Assembly: GCA_910587345.1 (NCBI GenBank)
Contig: CAJUKH010000013.1
Span: 124,001 to 188,000, forward strand
Direction: 5' to 3'
DNA: 64,000 nt
DNA from: an uncultured Oscillospiraceae bacterium
GTDB taxonomy: Bacteria > Bacillota > Clostridia > Oscillospirales > Oscillospiraceae
Each line of letters opens with the position of its first letter. The first letter of the stretch is position 1. The translations under genes and the position numbers were made by a program. The notes beneath the pieces were generated by a model. The model did no database searches. It worked only from the letters and a program-made list of their open reading frames with translations, and was not told where the DNA came from. Of the stretch, positions 16,871 through 25,370 are shown piece by piece.

Positions 16871-19800
16871 TTAAATCTTGGTAATGTCAATCGGCCGCAG
16901 ATCTTCACTCCGGCTCGACTCCCGCACCGTCAGCATGGCCCGTGCTGTATCAATGGCCGTCACACAAGCCACCGAATGCTCCACCGCCATCCGGCGGATC
17001 TTAAAGCCGTCACTCTCATGCCGCCGGCCATGGGTCGGCGTATTGATGATAAGGTCCACCGTGCCGGAGGCGATCATATCCGAAATGTTGGGATGTGCCT
17101 CAGAGACTCTGGCCACCGGCTTACACTTCACGCCCGCCTCCAATAGTACCTGACAGGTGCCTGCAGTGGCAAACAACTCCACTCCCATCTCCTCAAATCC
17201 CCTGGCGATCTCTACAATTTCTTCTTTGTCCTCATCCTTTACGGTAATAATGGCCCGACCTCCGGATTTCGGTACCTTCAGTCCAGCCCCCTTAAATGCT
17301 TTCAGCAGCGCTTGGGGGAAGGTCTCGGCCAAACCCAGCACCTCGCCGGTAGACTTCATTTCCGGGCCAAGGCCGGTATCCACATCGGTAAGCTTCTCAA
17401 AGGAAAACACAGGTGCTTTGACCGCATAATAGCTGGATTCCTTATAAATGCCTGTACCATACTCCATATCTTTCAGCTTCTCCCCCAACATTACCTTGGT
17501 GGCAATGTCAATAATGGGCACTCCGGTAACCTTGGAAATATACGGGATGGTCCTGGAGGACCTGGGATTGACCTCGATGACATAGATATCATCCTGATAA
17601 AGAATATACTGGGCATTGATAAGGCCAATGACACCCAAATGCTTTGCCATATTCCGGGTATGCTGCAAAATCAGCTCCCGATGCTTTTGCTCCAGATGAA
17701 GAGGAGGATATACCGCAATGGAATCGCCCGAGTGAACGCCAGCCCTTTCCACATGCTCCATAATACCGGGGATCAGAATGTCTTCACCGTCAAAGACGCC
17801 GTCCACTTCCAGCTCCCGTCCCATCAGATACTGGTCCACCAAAATGGGATGCTCCTGAACCGTCATGTTAATGATTCGCATGAAGTCCTCGATGTTACGA
17901 TCAGAATAGGCGATCTCCATACCCTGGCCACCCAGCACATAGGACGGCCGAACCAGTACAGGGTAGCCCAATTCATGCGCAGCATCCAACGCCTCCTGCG
18001 TGGTAAAGATGGTGCGCCCCTTAGCGCGGGGAATATCACACTTTTGCAGTATCTCGTCAAACCGTTCCCGGTCCTCTGCGGCATCCACACCATCGGAGGA
18101 CGTGCCCAGAATTCGGACCCCCATATCCGTCAAAGCCTTGGCCAGCTTAATGGCAGTCTGCCCGCCAAACTGAACCACCGCCCCCCAGGGCTTCTCCTGC
18201 TCTACGATATTCTGCACATCTTCAGCGGTCAAAGGCTCAAAGTAAAGTTTGTCAGCCACGTCAAAATCGGTGGAAACTGTCTCAGGGTTATTGTTGACAA
18301 TGATCGTCTCACAGCCCAGTTTTTTCAGCGCCCATACCGAGTGAACAGAGCAATAGTCAAATTCGATCCCCTGACCGATACGGATGGGGCCGGAGCCTAA
18401 TACAAGCACCTTTTTCCGCCCGGAACCATCCTCTCTGGCCTCATTTTCTCCATCATAAGTAGAGTAATAATACGGAGTTTGAGCGTCAAACTCGGCAGCA
18501 CAAGTGTCTACCATTTTAAAGGCAGGAACAATACCATACCGCTCCCGCAGCCTCTTGACCGCCGACTGCTCCATCCCGCAAAGGGTGCCAATATAGCTGT
18601 CGGCAAAACACATCTCCTTGGCCCGGCGCAGAGTGTCTTCATCAGGCTCTCCCTTACAGCGCTTTAGTTCCTCCTCCATATCAATGATCCGCTTAAAGCC
18701 GTCCAAAAACCATACATCCATCTTGGTAATGGAGTTTATCTTCTGGGGTGAGAATCCACGGCGCAGCGCCTCCGCTACCACGAAAAGCCGCTCATCCGTA
18801 ACATTCACCAGCAGCTCCTCGATCTCATCGGTGTAAAGGCCTTCCAGTTTATCCAACTTGAGAGCACGAACATTCAGCTCCAAAGAGCGGATCGCCTTCA
18901 TCACCGCTCCTTCAAAGGAGTTGGCGATGGCCATTACTTCACCGGTGGCCTTCATCTGGGTGCCCAGCGTTCGGCTGGCCGTAGTAAACTTGTCGAAGGG
19001 CAACCGGGGGATCTTCAGCACACAGTAGTCAATGGTAGGTTCAAAGCAGGCCTTTGTCACCCCGGTCACAGCGTTGGGAATTTCATCCAGCGCATAGCCC
19101 AAAGCCACTTTGGCTGCCACTTTGGCAATGGGATATCCGGTCGCTTTAGAGGCAAGGGCCGAAGACCGGGATACCCGGGGGTTGACCTCAATCACGGCAT
19201 ATTCATAGGAGTCGGGATTCAACGCAAACTGGACATTGCATCCCCCTTCGATTTCCAGTGCAGAAATAATTTCCAAAGCGGCAGAACGAAGCATTTGAAA
19301 CTCTTTGTTCGCCAAGGTCTGAGTCGGAGCCACCACAATGGAGTCACCGGTGTGGACTCCAACCGGGTCAATATTCTCCATGGAACAGATGGTGATAACA
19401 TTCCCCACCGAATCCCGCATGACTTCAAATTCGATTTCCTTCCAGCCGGAGATACACCGCTCGATCAGCACCTGCCCCACCCGGGACAGGTTGATACCCC
19501 GTTCGGCGATCTCCTCCAAAGAGGCACGGTCATAGGCAATGCCACCGCCGGTACCTCCCAGGGTATAGGCGGGGCGGACAATGACAGGATAACCAATACT
19601 TTCCGCAAACGCCACAGCATCGGCCACACTCTCTACCACCTCAGAGGTGACACAGGGCTGGCCGATGGACTCCATACAGTCCTTAAAGCCCTGCCTGTCC
19701 TCCGCCTTACGGATCGATTCAGGGCTGGTTCCCAACAGCTTTACGCCATACTTTTCCAACGTTCCATTCTCGTGAAGGGCCATGGCCAAATTCAGCCCCG

Positions 19801-20080
19801 TCTGTCCGCCCAAAGTGGGCAAAATGGAGTCAGGCCGCTCCTTCTCAATGACCTGGGTCACAGAAGGAATGTTCAGCGGCTCAATATACACATGGTCGGC
19901 AATATCCTTATCGGTCATAATGGTGGCAGGATTGGAATTTACCAATACCACTTCCAGCCCTTCCTCTTTCAGTGCCCGACAGGCCTGTGTCCCGGCATAG
20001 TCAAACTCGGCAGCCTGCCCGATGACAATGGGGCCGGAGCCTAACACCAGGACCTTCTTTACGTCATTATACTTCGGCAT
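16871..20080 (-). CDS. carB: Carbamoyl phosphate synthase, large subunit
   Basis: CarB makes carbamoyl phosphate from bicarbonate, ATP and ammonia passed from CarA, for arginine and pyrimidines. At 1,069 residues it has the duplicated ATP-grasp architecture: two N-terminal pre-ATP-grasp folds starting KKVLVLGSGPI and a repeated KVLVLGSGPIRIGQG near residue 557, the carboxyphosphate and carbamoyl phosphate ATP-grasp halves (each with EVNPR), and a C-terminal MGS-like allosteric domain (from about 935) with the INTPTHG segment. Its ATG overlaps the carA stop by one base (TAATG), giving translational coupling. Confidence 0.98.
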   Translation of the reverse strand: MPKYNDVKKVLVLGSGPIVIGQAAEFDYAGTQACRALKEEGLEVVLVNSNPATIMTDKDIADHVYIEPLNIPSVTQVIEKERPDSILPTLGGQTGLNLAMALHENGTLEKYGVKLLGTSPESIRKAEDRQGFKDCMESIGQPCVTSEVVESVADAVAFAESIGYPVIVRPAYTLGGTGGGIAYDRASLEEIAERGINLSRVGQVLIERCISGWKEIEFEVMRDSVGNVITICSMENIDPVGVHTGDSIVVAPTQTLANKEFQMLRSAALEIISALEIEGGCNVQFALNPDSYEYAVIEVNPRVSRSSALASKATGYPIAKVAAKVALGYALDEIPNAVTGVTKACFEPTIDYCVLKIPRLPFDKFTTASRTLGTQMKATGEVMAIANSFEGAVMKAIRSLELNVRALKLDKLEGLYTDEIEELLVNVTDERLFVVAEALRRGFSPQKINSITKMDVWFLDGFKRIIDMEEELKRCKGEPDEDTLRRAKEMCFADSYIGTLCGMEQSAVKRLRERYGIVPAFKMVDTCAAEFDAQTPYYYSTYDGENEAREDGSGRKKVLVLGSGPIRIGQGIEFDYCSVHSVWALKKLGCETIIVNNNPETVSTDFDVADKLYFEPLTAEDVQNIVEQEKPWGAVVQFGGQTAIKLAKALTDMGVRILGTSSDGVDAAEDRERFDEILQKCDIPRAKGRTIFTTQEALDAAHELGYPVLVRPSYVLGGQGMEIAYSDRNIEDFMRIINMTVQEHPILVDQYLMGRELEVDGVFDGEDILIPGIMEHVERAGVHSGDSIAVYPPLHLEQKHRELILQHTRNMAKHLGVIGLINAQYILYQDDIYVIEVNPRSSRTIPYISKVTGVPIIDIATKVMLGEKLKDMEYGTGIYKESSYYAVKAPVFSFEKLTDVDTGLGPEMKSTGEVLGLAETFPQALLKAFKGAGLKVPKSGGRAIITVKDEDKEEIVEIARGFEEMGVELFATAGTCQVLLEAGVKCKPVARVSEAHPNISDMIASGTVDLIINTPTHGRRHESDGFKIRRMAVEHSVACVTAIDTARAMLTVRESSRSEDLRPIDITKI

Positions 20081-21162
20081 TATCTGTCACCTCCCATGGC
20101 TTCCACAAAACGGTTGAAAAGATACTCGGTATCCCGGGGCCCAGCGTTTGCCTCCGGATGAAATTGGGTGGTAAAGCAGCGGGGCCGCTTATACTTCAAA
20201 CCCTCACAGGTCCCATCATTCACATTAACGTGAGAGACCTCAGCTACCGCCGGGTCCACCGTTTCGGAAAGGACTACATAACCATGATTCTGACTGGTGA
20301 TGAAGACCCTTCCCCTCTCCAGATCCCGGACCGGGTGATTCCCTCCCCGGTGACCGTAAGCAAGCCGTCCGGTCTTCGCTCCGGTGGCCAGTGCAAGAAG
20401 CTGATGCCCCAGGCAAACTCCAAAGAGAGGAATATCACTGTCATACAGCTTTCTGATTTCCCTGATGATCTCAGCATTCTCTGCCGGGTCCCCGGGGCCA
20501 TTGGAAAGCATCACCCCATCATATCCACCGGCCAAAACCTCTTCCGCAGATGTAAACGCCGGCAACACAGTGACCTTGCACCCCCGCTTCTGCAGGCATT
20601 CGATCATATGTCCCTTTACTCCGTAGTCCATCATGGCCACATGATAGCGCTCCTTCTCAAAGGCGGGAAACACCTCAGCCGCCTGCCGCGTGACCCGGGC
20701 CACAGCCCCTTGAACGGAATAAGCCTTCAGCTTTTCCAGAACCTCCTGGACATTAAAATGCTCCGCACAGGTGAGCAGTCCGTTCATGCTCCCCTGACTA
20801 CGGAGTATCTTGGTCAGCGCCCGGGTATCCACACCCTGAATGCCGGTAATATGATGTTCCTTCAAATAACTTCCCAAATCACCCTCACAGCGGAAATTAC
20901 TGCCCCGGGGGGAAAGATGCCGAACCACCAGCGCCTCTACCCAGGGCTGCCGGGACTCGTTGTCCTCGCTGTTGACGCCATAATTACCAATGAGGGGATA
21001 AGTCATTACCACGCCCTGTCCCGCATAGGAGGGGTCGGTCAAAAGCTCCTGATATCCTGCCATTGAGGTGTTAAAGACCATTTCACAGATCCGGTCTTCT
21101 GTGGAGCCAATGCTTTCGCCCTGAAATACCGCGCCGTTTGCCAAAATAAGAGTCGCCCGCAT
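20080..21162 (-). CDS. carA: Carbamoyl phosphate synthase, small subunit
   Basis: CarA hydrolyses glutamine and channels ammonia to CarB. The 360-residue protein has the N-terminal CarA-specific domain (MVFNTSMAGYQE) and a C-terminal class I glutamine amidotransferase domain with the nucleophile Cys250 in FGVCLGHQ and the His/Glu pair in QFHPE. It is the first gene of a run carA-carB-three unknowns-guaA. A promoter lies at 21204-21232. Neither a PyrR-type attenuator nor an ARG box was recognised, so its regulation stays open. No other pyrimidine or arginine genes are in the window. Confidence 0.98.
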   Translation of the reverse strand: MRATLILANGAVFQGESIGSTEDRICEMVFNTSMAGYQELLTDPSYAGQGVVMTYPLIGNYGVNSEDNESRQPWVEALVVRHLSPRGSNFRCEGDLGSYLKEHHITGIQGVDTRALTKILRSQGSMNGLLTCAEHFNVQEVLEKLKAYSVQGAVARVTRQAAEVFPAFEKERYHVAMMDYGVKGHMIECLQKRGCKVTVLPAFTSAEEVLAGGYDGVMLSNGPGDPAENAEIIREIRKLYDSDIPLFGVCLGHQLLALATGAKTGRLAYGHRGGNHPVRDLERGRVFITSQNHGYVVLSETVDPAVAEVSHVNVNDGTCEGLKYKRPRCFTTQFHPEANAGPRDTEYLFNRFVEAMGGDR

Positions 21163-21203
21163 AGCCGTCTCACGCCTTTCTTTTGTTGTTTGCTATCTTT
21201 TTG

Positions 21204-21232
21204 ATTTTATCGCAAAAATAATAAGATGACAA
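21204..21232 (-). promoter_or_regulatory. carA promoter
   Basis: TTGTCA (21232-21227) and TAAAAT (21209-21204) with a 17-base spacer, about 40 bases upstream of the carA ATG. The short leader leaves no room for a classical attenuator. Confidence 0.7.
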
Positions 21233-21314
21233 TATGAATTTTTCTCTTTTTCCTCCTTTTTTACAAAATCGGTAATTTTGACAAAGAGCCTCCCGAATGA
21301 TTTTTCTCCTCTTG

Positions 21315-22139
21315 TTAATCCGCTAAAACAAGATCAATGACCACTATCTCCGGTCGGTTATAAAACCTTGGGACTCGTGTGGTTTCCCGGGCAAGGCCTC
21401 TGCTCACCACCATAATTCCTTCCTCCAGTTCATAATACCCTCCGGCGTATGCAGGAAACCATCCCTGGTCCGGAGCCAAAAGGCCGTTGAGAAGCCCCGG
21501 AATTCTCCATTGCCCCCCATGGGCATGACCAGCCAGTATCAAATCAAAGCCCCGGTAACTCTCGACCCGTTCCGGGCGGTGTGTCAAAAGGAGCCTGTAG
21601 CCCTCCCCCGCTGCCTGGACCCGGGCCATCTGTTCTTCCCATACTTCCTCCCCTATAGAGGGGTCATCCACACCGCTCAGGCAGATTCGCTGTCCATTCA
21701 GTGTCAGCTCTACGCTTTCCCCCTCCAAAACATCTACACCGCAGGCAATCAATTCTCTCTTGATTTCCTCCGCATACCCGCTCCAAACTTCATGATTTCC
21801 GGAAACATAATAGGTCGGATATTTCTCCGCCAGACTTCGAGCCACATCATAACCCCGTTCCGGCGGACGATGTCCAAAGTCATCGTCTATCCAGTCTCCT
21901 CCCAGCAGTACCAAATCAGGATTTTGTGCCCATACTGCCGACAGCAGTTTCTCCTGCTCTTCCCCATAATCACAGCAGTGAAAATCCGTCAACAGTACGA
22001 TTCGTACCGGCTCTGTCAATCCATCTGCCTTCACCATATACCGGCGCACCACAAGCCGGGTATCCAACCCCAACAGAAAGAACAGCAGCAGTGCCGCCAA
22101 CATCCCCATCAGAACCCGTTTGATCCCTTTTCCTCTCAC
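21315..22139 (-). CDS. Membrane-anchored metallophosphoesterase (YkuE/YaeI type)
   Basis: A calcineurin-like phosphoesterase of 274 residues with an N-terminal membrane anchor (about residues 8-26). The dimetal-site motifs are in order: TDFHC, GGDW, SGNHE, LLTHRPE and GHAHGGQW. Relatives act on lipid-linked or cell envelope phosphoesters, but the substrate here is unknown. It starts with GTG preceded by GGGGGA. It stands alone on the minus strand, divergent from the DUF421 gene, and no clear terminator separates it from the carA promoter. Confidence 0.88.
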   Translation of the reverse strand: MRGKGIKRVLMGMLAALLLFFLLGLDTRLVVRRYMVKADGLTEPVRIVLLTDFHCCDYGEEQEKLLSAVWAQNPDLVLLGGDWIDDDFGHRPPERGYDVARSLAEKYPTYYVSGNHEVWSGYAEEIKRELIACGVDVLEGESVELTLNGQRICLSGVDDPSIGEEVWEEQMARVQAAGEGYRLLLTHRPERVESYRGFDLILAGHAHGGQWRIPGLLNGLLAPDQGWFPAYAGGYYELEEGIMVVSRGLARETTRVPRFYNRPEIVVIDLVLAD

Positions 22140-22274
22140 CGTTTATCCCCCATTTATTTAGAAACATCCCACCACATTACAGCAGGTAACGTGCCAGATT
22201 TTTCTATCGTTTTCACTTCATACTTTTCACCAAATTTGCCATACTGCCTATGAGAACCCTTGGGAGGTCCTGAC

Positions 22275-22955
22275 ATGGTCATTGCTTTTGTCCGTACTAT
22301 CATACTATATCTGCTCATCATTGTCGGCATACGACTGATGGGAAAACGTCAGGTGGGAGAGCTGGAACCCTCCGAGCTGGTCCTTGCCCTTATTATCGCC
22401 GACCTGGCAGCAGTCCCCATGCAGGATTTTGGCATCCCTCTTCTCTCCGGGATCATCCCTATCCTCACCCTTCTGGCCATTACCATGATCATTTCAGTTC
22501 TGTCAATGAAAAGTGTTCAGTTTCGTATCCTTCTATGCGGCCGCCCCTCTATTATCGTGGAAAACGGCACCATCTGTCAAAAAGAAATGATAAAGAATCG
22601 CTTCACGGTAGATGAATTGATGGAGGAGCTTCGCATGAAAGGAGTTACTGATATTTCCAATATAAAATACGCAATTTTAGAGACCAATGGGCAAATCTCT
22701 GTCCTCCCCTTCTCCAACCAACTGCCTCCCACCGCAAAGGACATGAATATCGCCCCGCAGGAAAACGGCTTGCCTTTAGTCCTGATCAATGACGGTCATA
22801 TTTTGGAACACAACCTAAAGCTGCGAGGCTATGACCATAACTGGCTGGAAAAGCAATTGCACTCCCACGGTCTTAAAGACCCCAAAAAGGTCTATCTTCT
22901 CACTGCGGACGAGAAAGGCCAGACTTATTTCGCCGCCAAGGAGGAGGAGAAATGA
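22275..22955 (+). CDS. DUF421 membrane protein (YetF/YrbG family)
   Basis: 226 residues: three N-terminal membrane helices (about residues 4-75) followed by the soluble DUF421 domain with the typical GKRQVGELEPSELVL, FRILLCGRPSIIVENG and FTVDELMEELR blocks. Family members are associated with spores and membranes, but the biochemical role is unknown. A TTG at 22260 lies in the ribosome site; the ATG at 22275 has GGGAGG at proper distance and is used here. It overlaps the next gene by four bases. Confidence 0.88.
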   Translation: MVIAFVRTIILYLLIIVGIRLMGKRQVGELEPSELVLALIIADLAAVPMQDFGIPLLSGIIPILTLLAITMIISVLSMKSVQFRILLCGRPSIIVENGTICQKEMIKNRFTVDELMEELRMKGVTDISNIKYAILETNGQISVLPFSNQLPPTAKDMNIAPQENGLPLVLINDGHILEHNLKLRGYDHNWLEKQLHSHGLKDPKKVYLLTADEKGQTYFAAKEEEK

Positions 22956-23332
22956 AACGCCTCTGGACCGCTGCCGCTCTTCTTATCGCCCTGCTTGGAT
23001 TTACCCTTTTTCACAGCTTCTATCTTTCCCGCTTTTCCAATGAACTGACCACCATTCTTCACGAAGCCGAAGCAAAAGCAGAAAGCGGTCACTGGGAAAA
23101 TGCCCAGGACCTGACCAATACGGCATGGAACAAATGGCATTCCCATGACGCATACCTTCATGTCCTTCTCCGCCACAGCGAAACTGACGAGATTTATATC
23201 GGTTTTCGGGAAGTGGCCGAGTTTATTCAATGTGAGGAGGCTGGAGAATATTCCGCCGCCAACGCCCGCCTTATCGCCCAATTGGAGCTTTTGTCGGAGG
23301 CGGAACAGCTGACATTGAAAAATATTTTATAA
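22952..23332 (+). CDS. DUF4363 protein
   Basis: 126 residues with an N-terminal signal-anchor (about residues 4-24) and a helical extracytoplasmic region rich in Glu and Ala that ends with LSEAEQLTLKNIL. DUF4363 proteins commonly lie next to DUF421 genes in Clostridia and the start here overlaps the DUF421 stop (ATGA), so the pair is translationally coupled and likely forms one complex. Function unknown. Confidence 0.85.
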   Translation: MKRLWTAAALLIALLGFTLFHSFYLSRFSNELTTILHEAEAKAESGHWENAQDLTNTAWNKWHSHDAYLHVLLRHSETDEIYIGFREVAEFIQCEEAGEYSAANARLIAQLELLSEAEQLTLKNIL

Positions 23333-23334
23333 GC

Positions 23335-23369
23335 ATAAAGACCGGGAGCAACCGCCTCCCGGCCTTTAT
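23335..23369. terminator. Bidirectional terminator between DUF4363 and yjdF
   Basis: ATAAAG-CCGGGAG pairs with CTCCCGG-CTTTAT with one mismatch and a 7-base loop. It lies between convergent genes and ends both. Confidence 0.8.
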
Positions 23370-23383
23370 CATCTATCAGGCCG

Positions 23384-23803
23384 TTACCGGCCCTTATGTT
23401 TTTCACGTTTCTTTTCCTGATGAAGCCGGTACTTCTTGGCTTCCTCCTCCCGCTTCCGGTTTCGCTTCCCTTCCTGACGGAATATCTTAAGCTCTGCCCG
23501 CTGAACTTTCAGGGCCTCCTGCGCCTTCGTACCCACCGGCGGACCGGAAAGCCATTTCCCTACCTCACGTTTGACTCGTTTTCGATTTTGTTGATTCTTT
23601 TTGGGGGCGTTCGACGGTAAAAATGAGGAAAATCGAAGTGTTCCCCACCGGGTCAGCAGCCACTCATATACCTCATAATCCCGGGGTTCAGCTCCAAACG
23701 TGATTTTGCTGACCTGATATCCGTCTTTCTCTTCCCGCTCATACAGCCCAACCCAAAACGGGTCCTCAAAATAGACCGTAAGAGAGCAATGATCCTGTGC
23801 CAT
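23384..23803 (-). CDS. yjdF: YjdF family protein (DUF2992)
   Basis: 139 residues. The N-terminal half matches the YjdF family (LTVYFEDPFWVGLYER, VSKITFGAEPRDYEVYEW), and the C-terminal half is a highly charged, helix-forming tail rich in Lys, Arg, Glu and Gln. The function is not known; in other Firmicutes the gene is controlled by a riboswitch that senses azaaromatic compounds, suggesting a role in detoxification. Such an RNA is seen directly upstream, and the ribosome site AAGGAGG (23817-23811) is 7 bases from the ATG. Confidence 0.85.
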   Translation of the reverse strand: MAQDHCSLTVYFEDPFWVGLYEREEKDGYQVSKITFGAEPRDYEVYEWLLTRWGTLRFSSFLPSNAPKKNQQNRKRVKREVGKWLSGPPVGTKAQEALKVQRAELKIFRQEGKRNRKREEEAKKYRLHQEKKREKHKGR

Positions 23804-23810
23804 ATAGACT

Positions 23811-23904
23811 CCTCCTTATTTTTGGCACAGAGAAGGGACAACCAAGGAGGCAGGTTACTGACAGCTTTTGAGATGCTGCGCCCGGACTACCCGACCGGGC
23901 CGTG
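23811..23904 (-). promoter_or_regulatory. yjdF-type riboswitch with anti-Shine-Dalgarno segment
   Basis: The yjdF leader forms a closing stem CACGG (23904-23900) with CUGUG (23830-23826), a 6-bp stem GCCCGG/CCGGGC (23900-23880), and a GCAGC/GCUGU stem (23879-23861). Downstream of these CCUCCUU (23850-23844) is an exact complement of the ribosome site AAGGAGG (23817-23811), so ligand-dependent release of the ribosome site is a likely switch. The class is assigned from the gene it precedes and the fold, not by a covariance search. Confidence 0.65.
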
Positions 23905-23971
23905 TTTTTATCTCCACATAATAAAATGCTTCATATTCAATTCATTTCTACATTTGTAAAAATTATGTCTA

Positions 23972-24427
23972 TCACTTCTCCTGCAAGAGTTTGCTCAACT
24001 CCGCCATAAAGGTGCTGATATCCTTAAACTGCCGATAGACCGAGGCAAATCGGACATACGCTACCTCATCCACTTCCTTCAGCCTATCCATCACCATCTC
24101 GCCGATTTGATCGGAGGGGATCTCACGATTCATTTCATTTTGCAGCGTCTGTTCAATTTCATCGGCGATCTGCTGCAGAACATCAAAGGGAACCGGACGT
24201 TTCTCACAGGCCCGGATCATACCATTAAGCAGTTTGCTCCTGTCAAAGCTCTGCCGGCTGCCATCCTTCTTGATCACTACCACAGGAAGAGACTCCATCA
24301 CCTCAAAGGTGGTAAAGCGCTTATGGCAGGCAAGGCACTCTCTGCGGCGGCGGATGCTGGCCCCATCCTCCGCAGGGCGGGAATCCACGACTTTACTGTC
24401 TAAATGGCCACAAAAGGGACACTTCAT
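23972..24427 (-). CDS. nrdR: Transcriptional repressor NrdR
   Basis: NrdR senses ATP/dATP and represses ribonucleotide reductase genes. The 151-residue protein has the zinc ribbon (Cys3, Cys6, Cys31, Cys34 with RRRRECLACHKRF) followed by the ATP-cone domain (VVIKKDGSRQSFDRSKL onwards) and the conserved VRFASVYRQFKD near the end. A GTG at 24436 overlaps the ribosome site; ATG at 24427 is preceded by GGAGAG and gives the family N-terminus MKCPFC. Its promoter (24496-24524) begins next to the folD stop. No nrd target gene is in the window. Confidence 0.96.
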   Translation of the reverse strand: MKCPFCGHLDSKVVDSRPAEDGASIRRRRECLACHKRFTTFEVMESLPVVVIKKDGSRQSFDRSKLLNGMIRACEKRPVPFDVLQQIADEIEQTLQNEMNREIPSDQIGEMVMDRLKEVDEVAYVRFASVYRQFKDISTFMAELSKLLQEK

Positions 24428-24495
24428 GGTCAGCACTCTCCTATGTAGATTTGGCCCCTCAGGGCCAGAAAAGGGACTTTGAAGATATCGTTTTC

Positions 24496-24524
24496 ATCAT
24501 AGCACAGTTTTTCCCAATTTCCAA
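24496..24524 (-). promoter_or_regulatory. nrdR promoter
   Basis: TTGGAA (24524-24519) and TATGAT (24501-24496), 17-base spacer. A small GGCCC/GGGCC hairpin follows in the leader near 24449-24462. Confidence 0.7.
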
Positions 24525-24527
24525 CCC

Positions 24528-25370
24528 TTATAGCAAATTTTGCCGCTTTTTCGCCGCAAAAAGAGTATTTTCCATCAAAACTGCCCGGGTCATGGGTCCC
24601 ACCCCGCCGGGAACAGGGCTTAGATAGGCGGCCTTTTCTGCCGTAGTGGCATGGTCCAGATCCCCGCAGAGCTTCCCGTCTTCATCCCGGTTCATCGCCA
24701 CATCAATGACCACCGCTCCCTCCTTCACCATATCAGCGGTAAGAACCCCCCGCTTGCCGACGGCAGCCACCAGAATATCCGCCTGCCGGCAAATTTCCGC
24801 CAATCCTTCGGTCCTGGAATGGCAAATAGTTACTGTGGCATCTTTCATCAGCAAAAGCATAGCCACCGGCTTACCCACAATATTGGAGCGGCCCACTACC
24901 ACCGCCCGCTTCCCCGCGGGGTCAATATGATATTCTTCCAGCAACTCCATTATACCGGCGGGGGTGCAGGGCAAAAAGCCTTTTTCGCCCACAAAAAGCT
25001 TTCCGGCATTGAACGGGTGAAAACAATCCACGTCTTTATCTGGCGCAACGGCTTCCAACACCTGACGTTCGTCCAAATGCGCCGGAAGGGGCAACTCCAC
25101 GATGATGCCGTCGATATCCTCCCGCCCATTCAGTTCCTCCACAAGCGCCAGAAGCTGAGTCTGAGTAGTGTTTTCCGGCAGGTCATAAGTTTCACCGTAA
25201 ATGCCGCATTGTTCACAATCTCTGCTCTTTCCCCGGACGTACACATGGGATGCGGGGTCCTCCCCCACCAGGACCATCGCCAAACCCGGCCGTCTCGGCA
25301 GACCTGCCGCCTCTTGCCTCACCCGCTCCTTGACCTTCTGCGCCAGTGCTTTTCCGTCAAGGGTCGTCAT
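24528..25370 (-). CDS. folD: Methylenetetrahydrofolate dehydrogenase/cyclohydrolase
   Basis: FolD interconverts 5,10-methylene- and 10-formyl-tetrahydrofolate, supplying one-carbon units for purines and formylmethionine. The 280-residue protein shows the family signatures YVRGKSRDCEQCGI with the catalytic lysine, EELNGREDIDGIIVELPLP, the PCTPAGIMELL block, the nucleotide-binding VVVGRSNIVGKP and the C-terminal PVPGGVGPMTRA. It overlaps the end of lgt by 14 bases. As the last gene of the M16-M16-lgt-folD unit it has no obvious hairpin terminator. Confidence 0.97.
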   Translation of the reverse strand: MTTLDGKALAQKVKERVRQEAAGLPRRPGLAMVLVGEDPASHVYVRGKSRDCEQCGIYGETYDLPENTTQTQLLALVEELNGREDIDGIIVELPLPAHLDERQVLEAVAPDKDVDCFHPFNAGKLFVGEKGFLPCTPAGIMELLEEYHIDPAGKRAVVVGRSNIVGKPVAMLLLMKDATVTICHSRTEGLAEICRQADILVAAVGKRGVLTADMVKEGAVVIDVAMNRDEDGKLCGDLDHATTAEKAAYLSPVPGGVGPMTRAVLMENTLFAAKKRQNLL

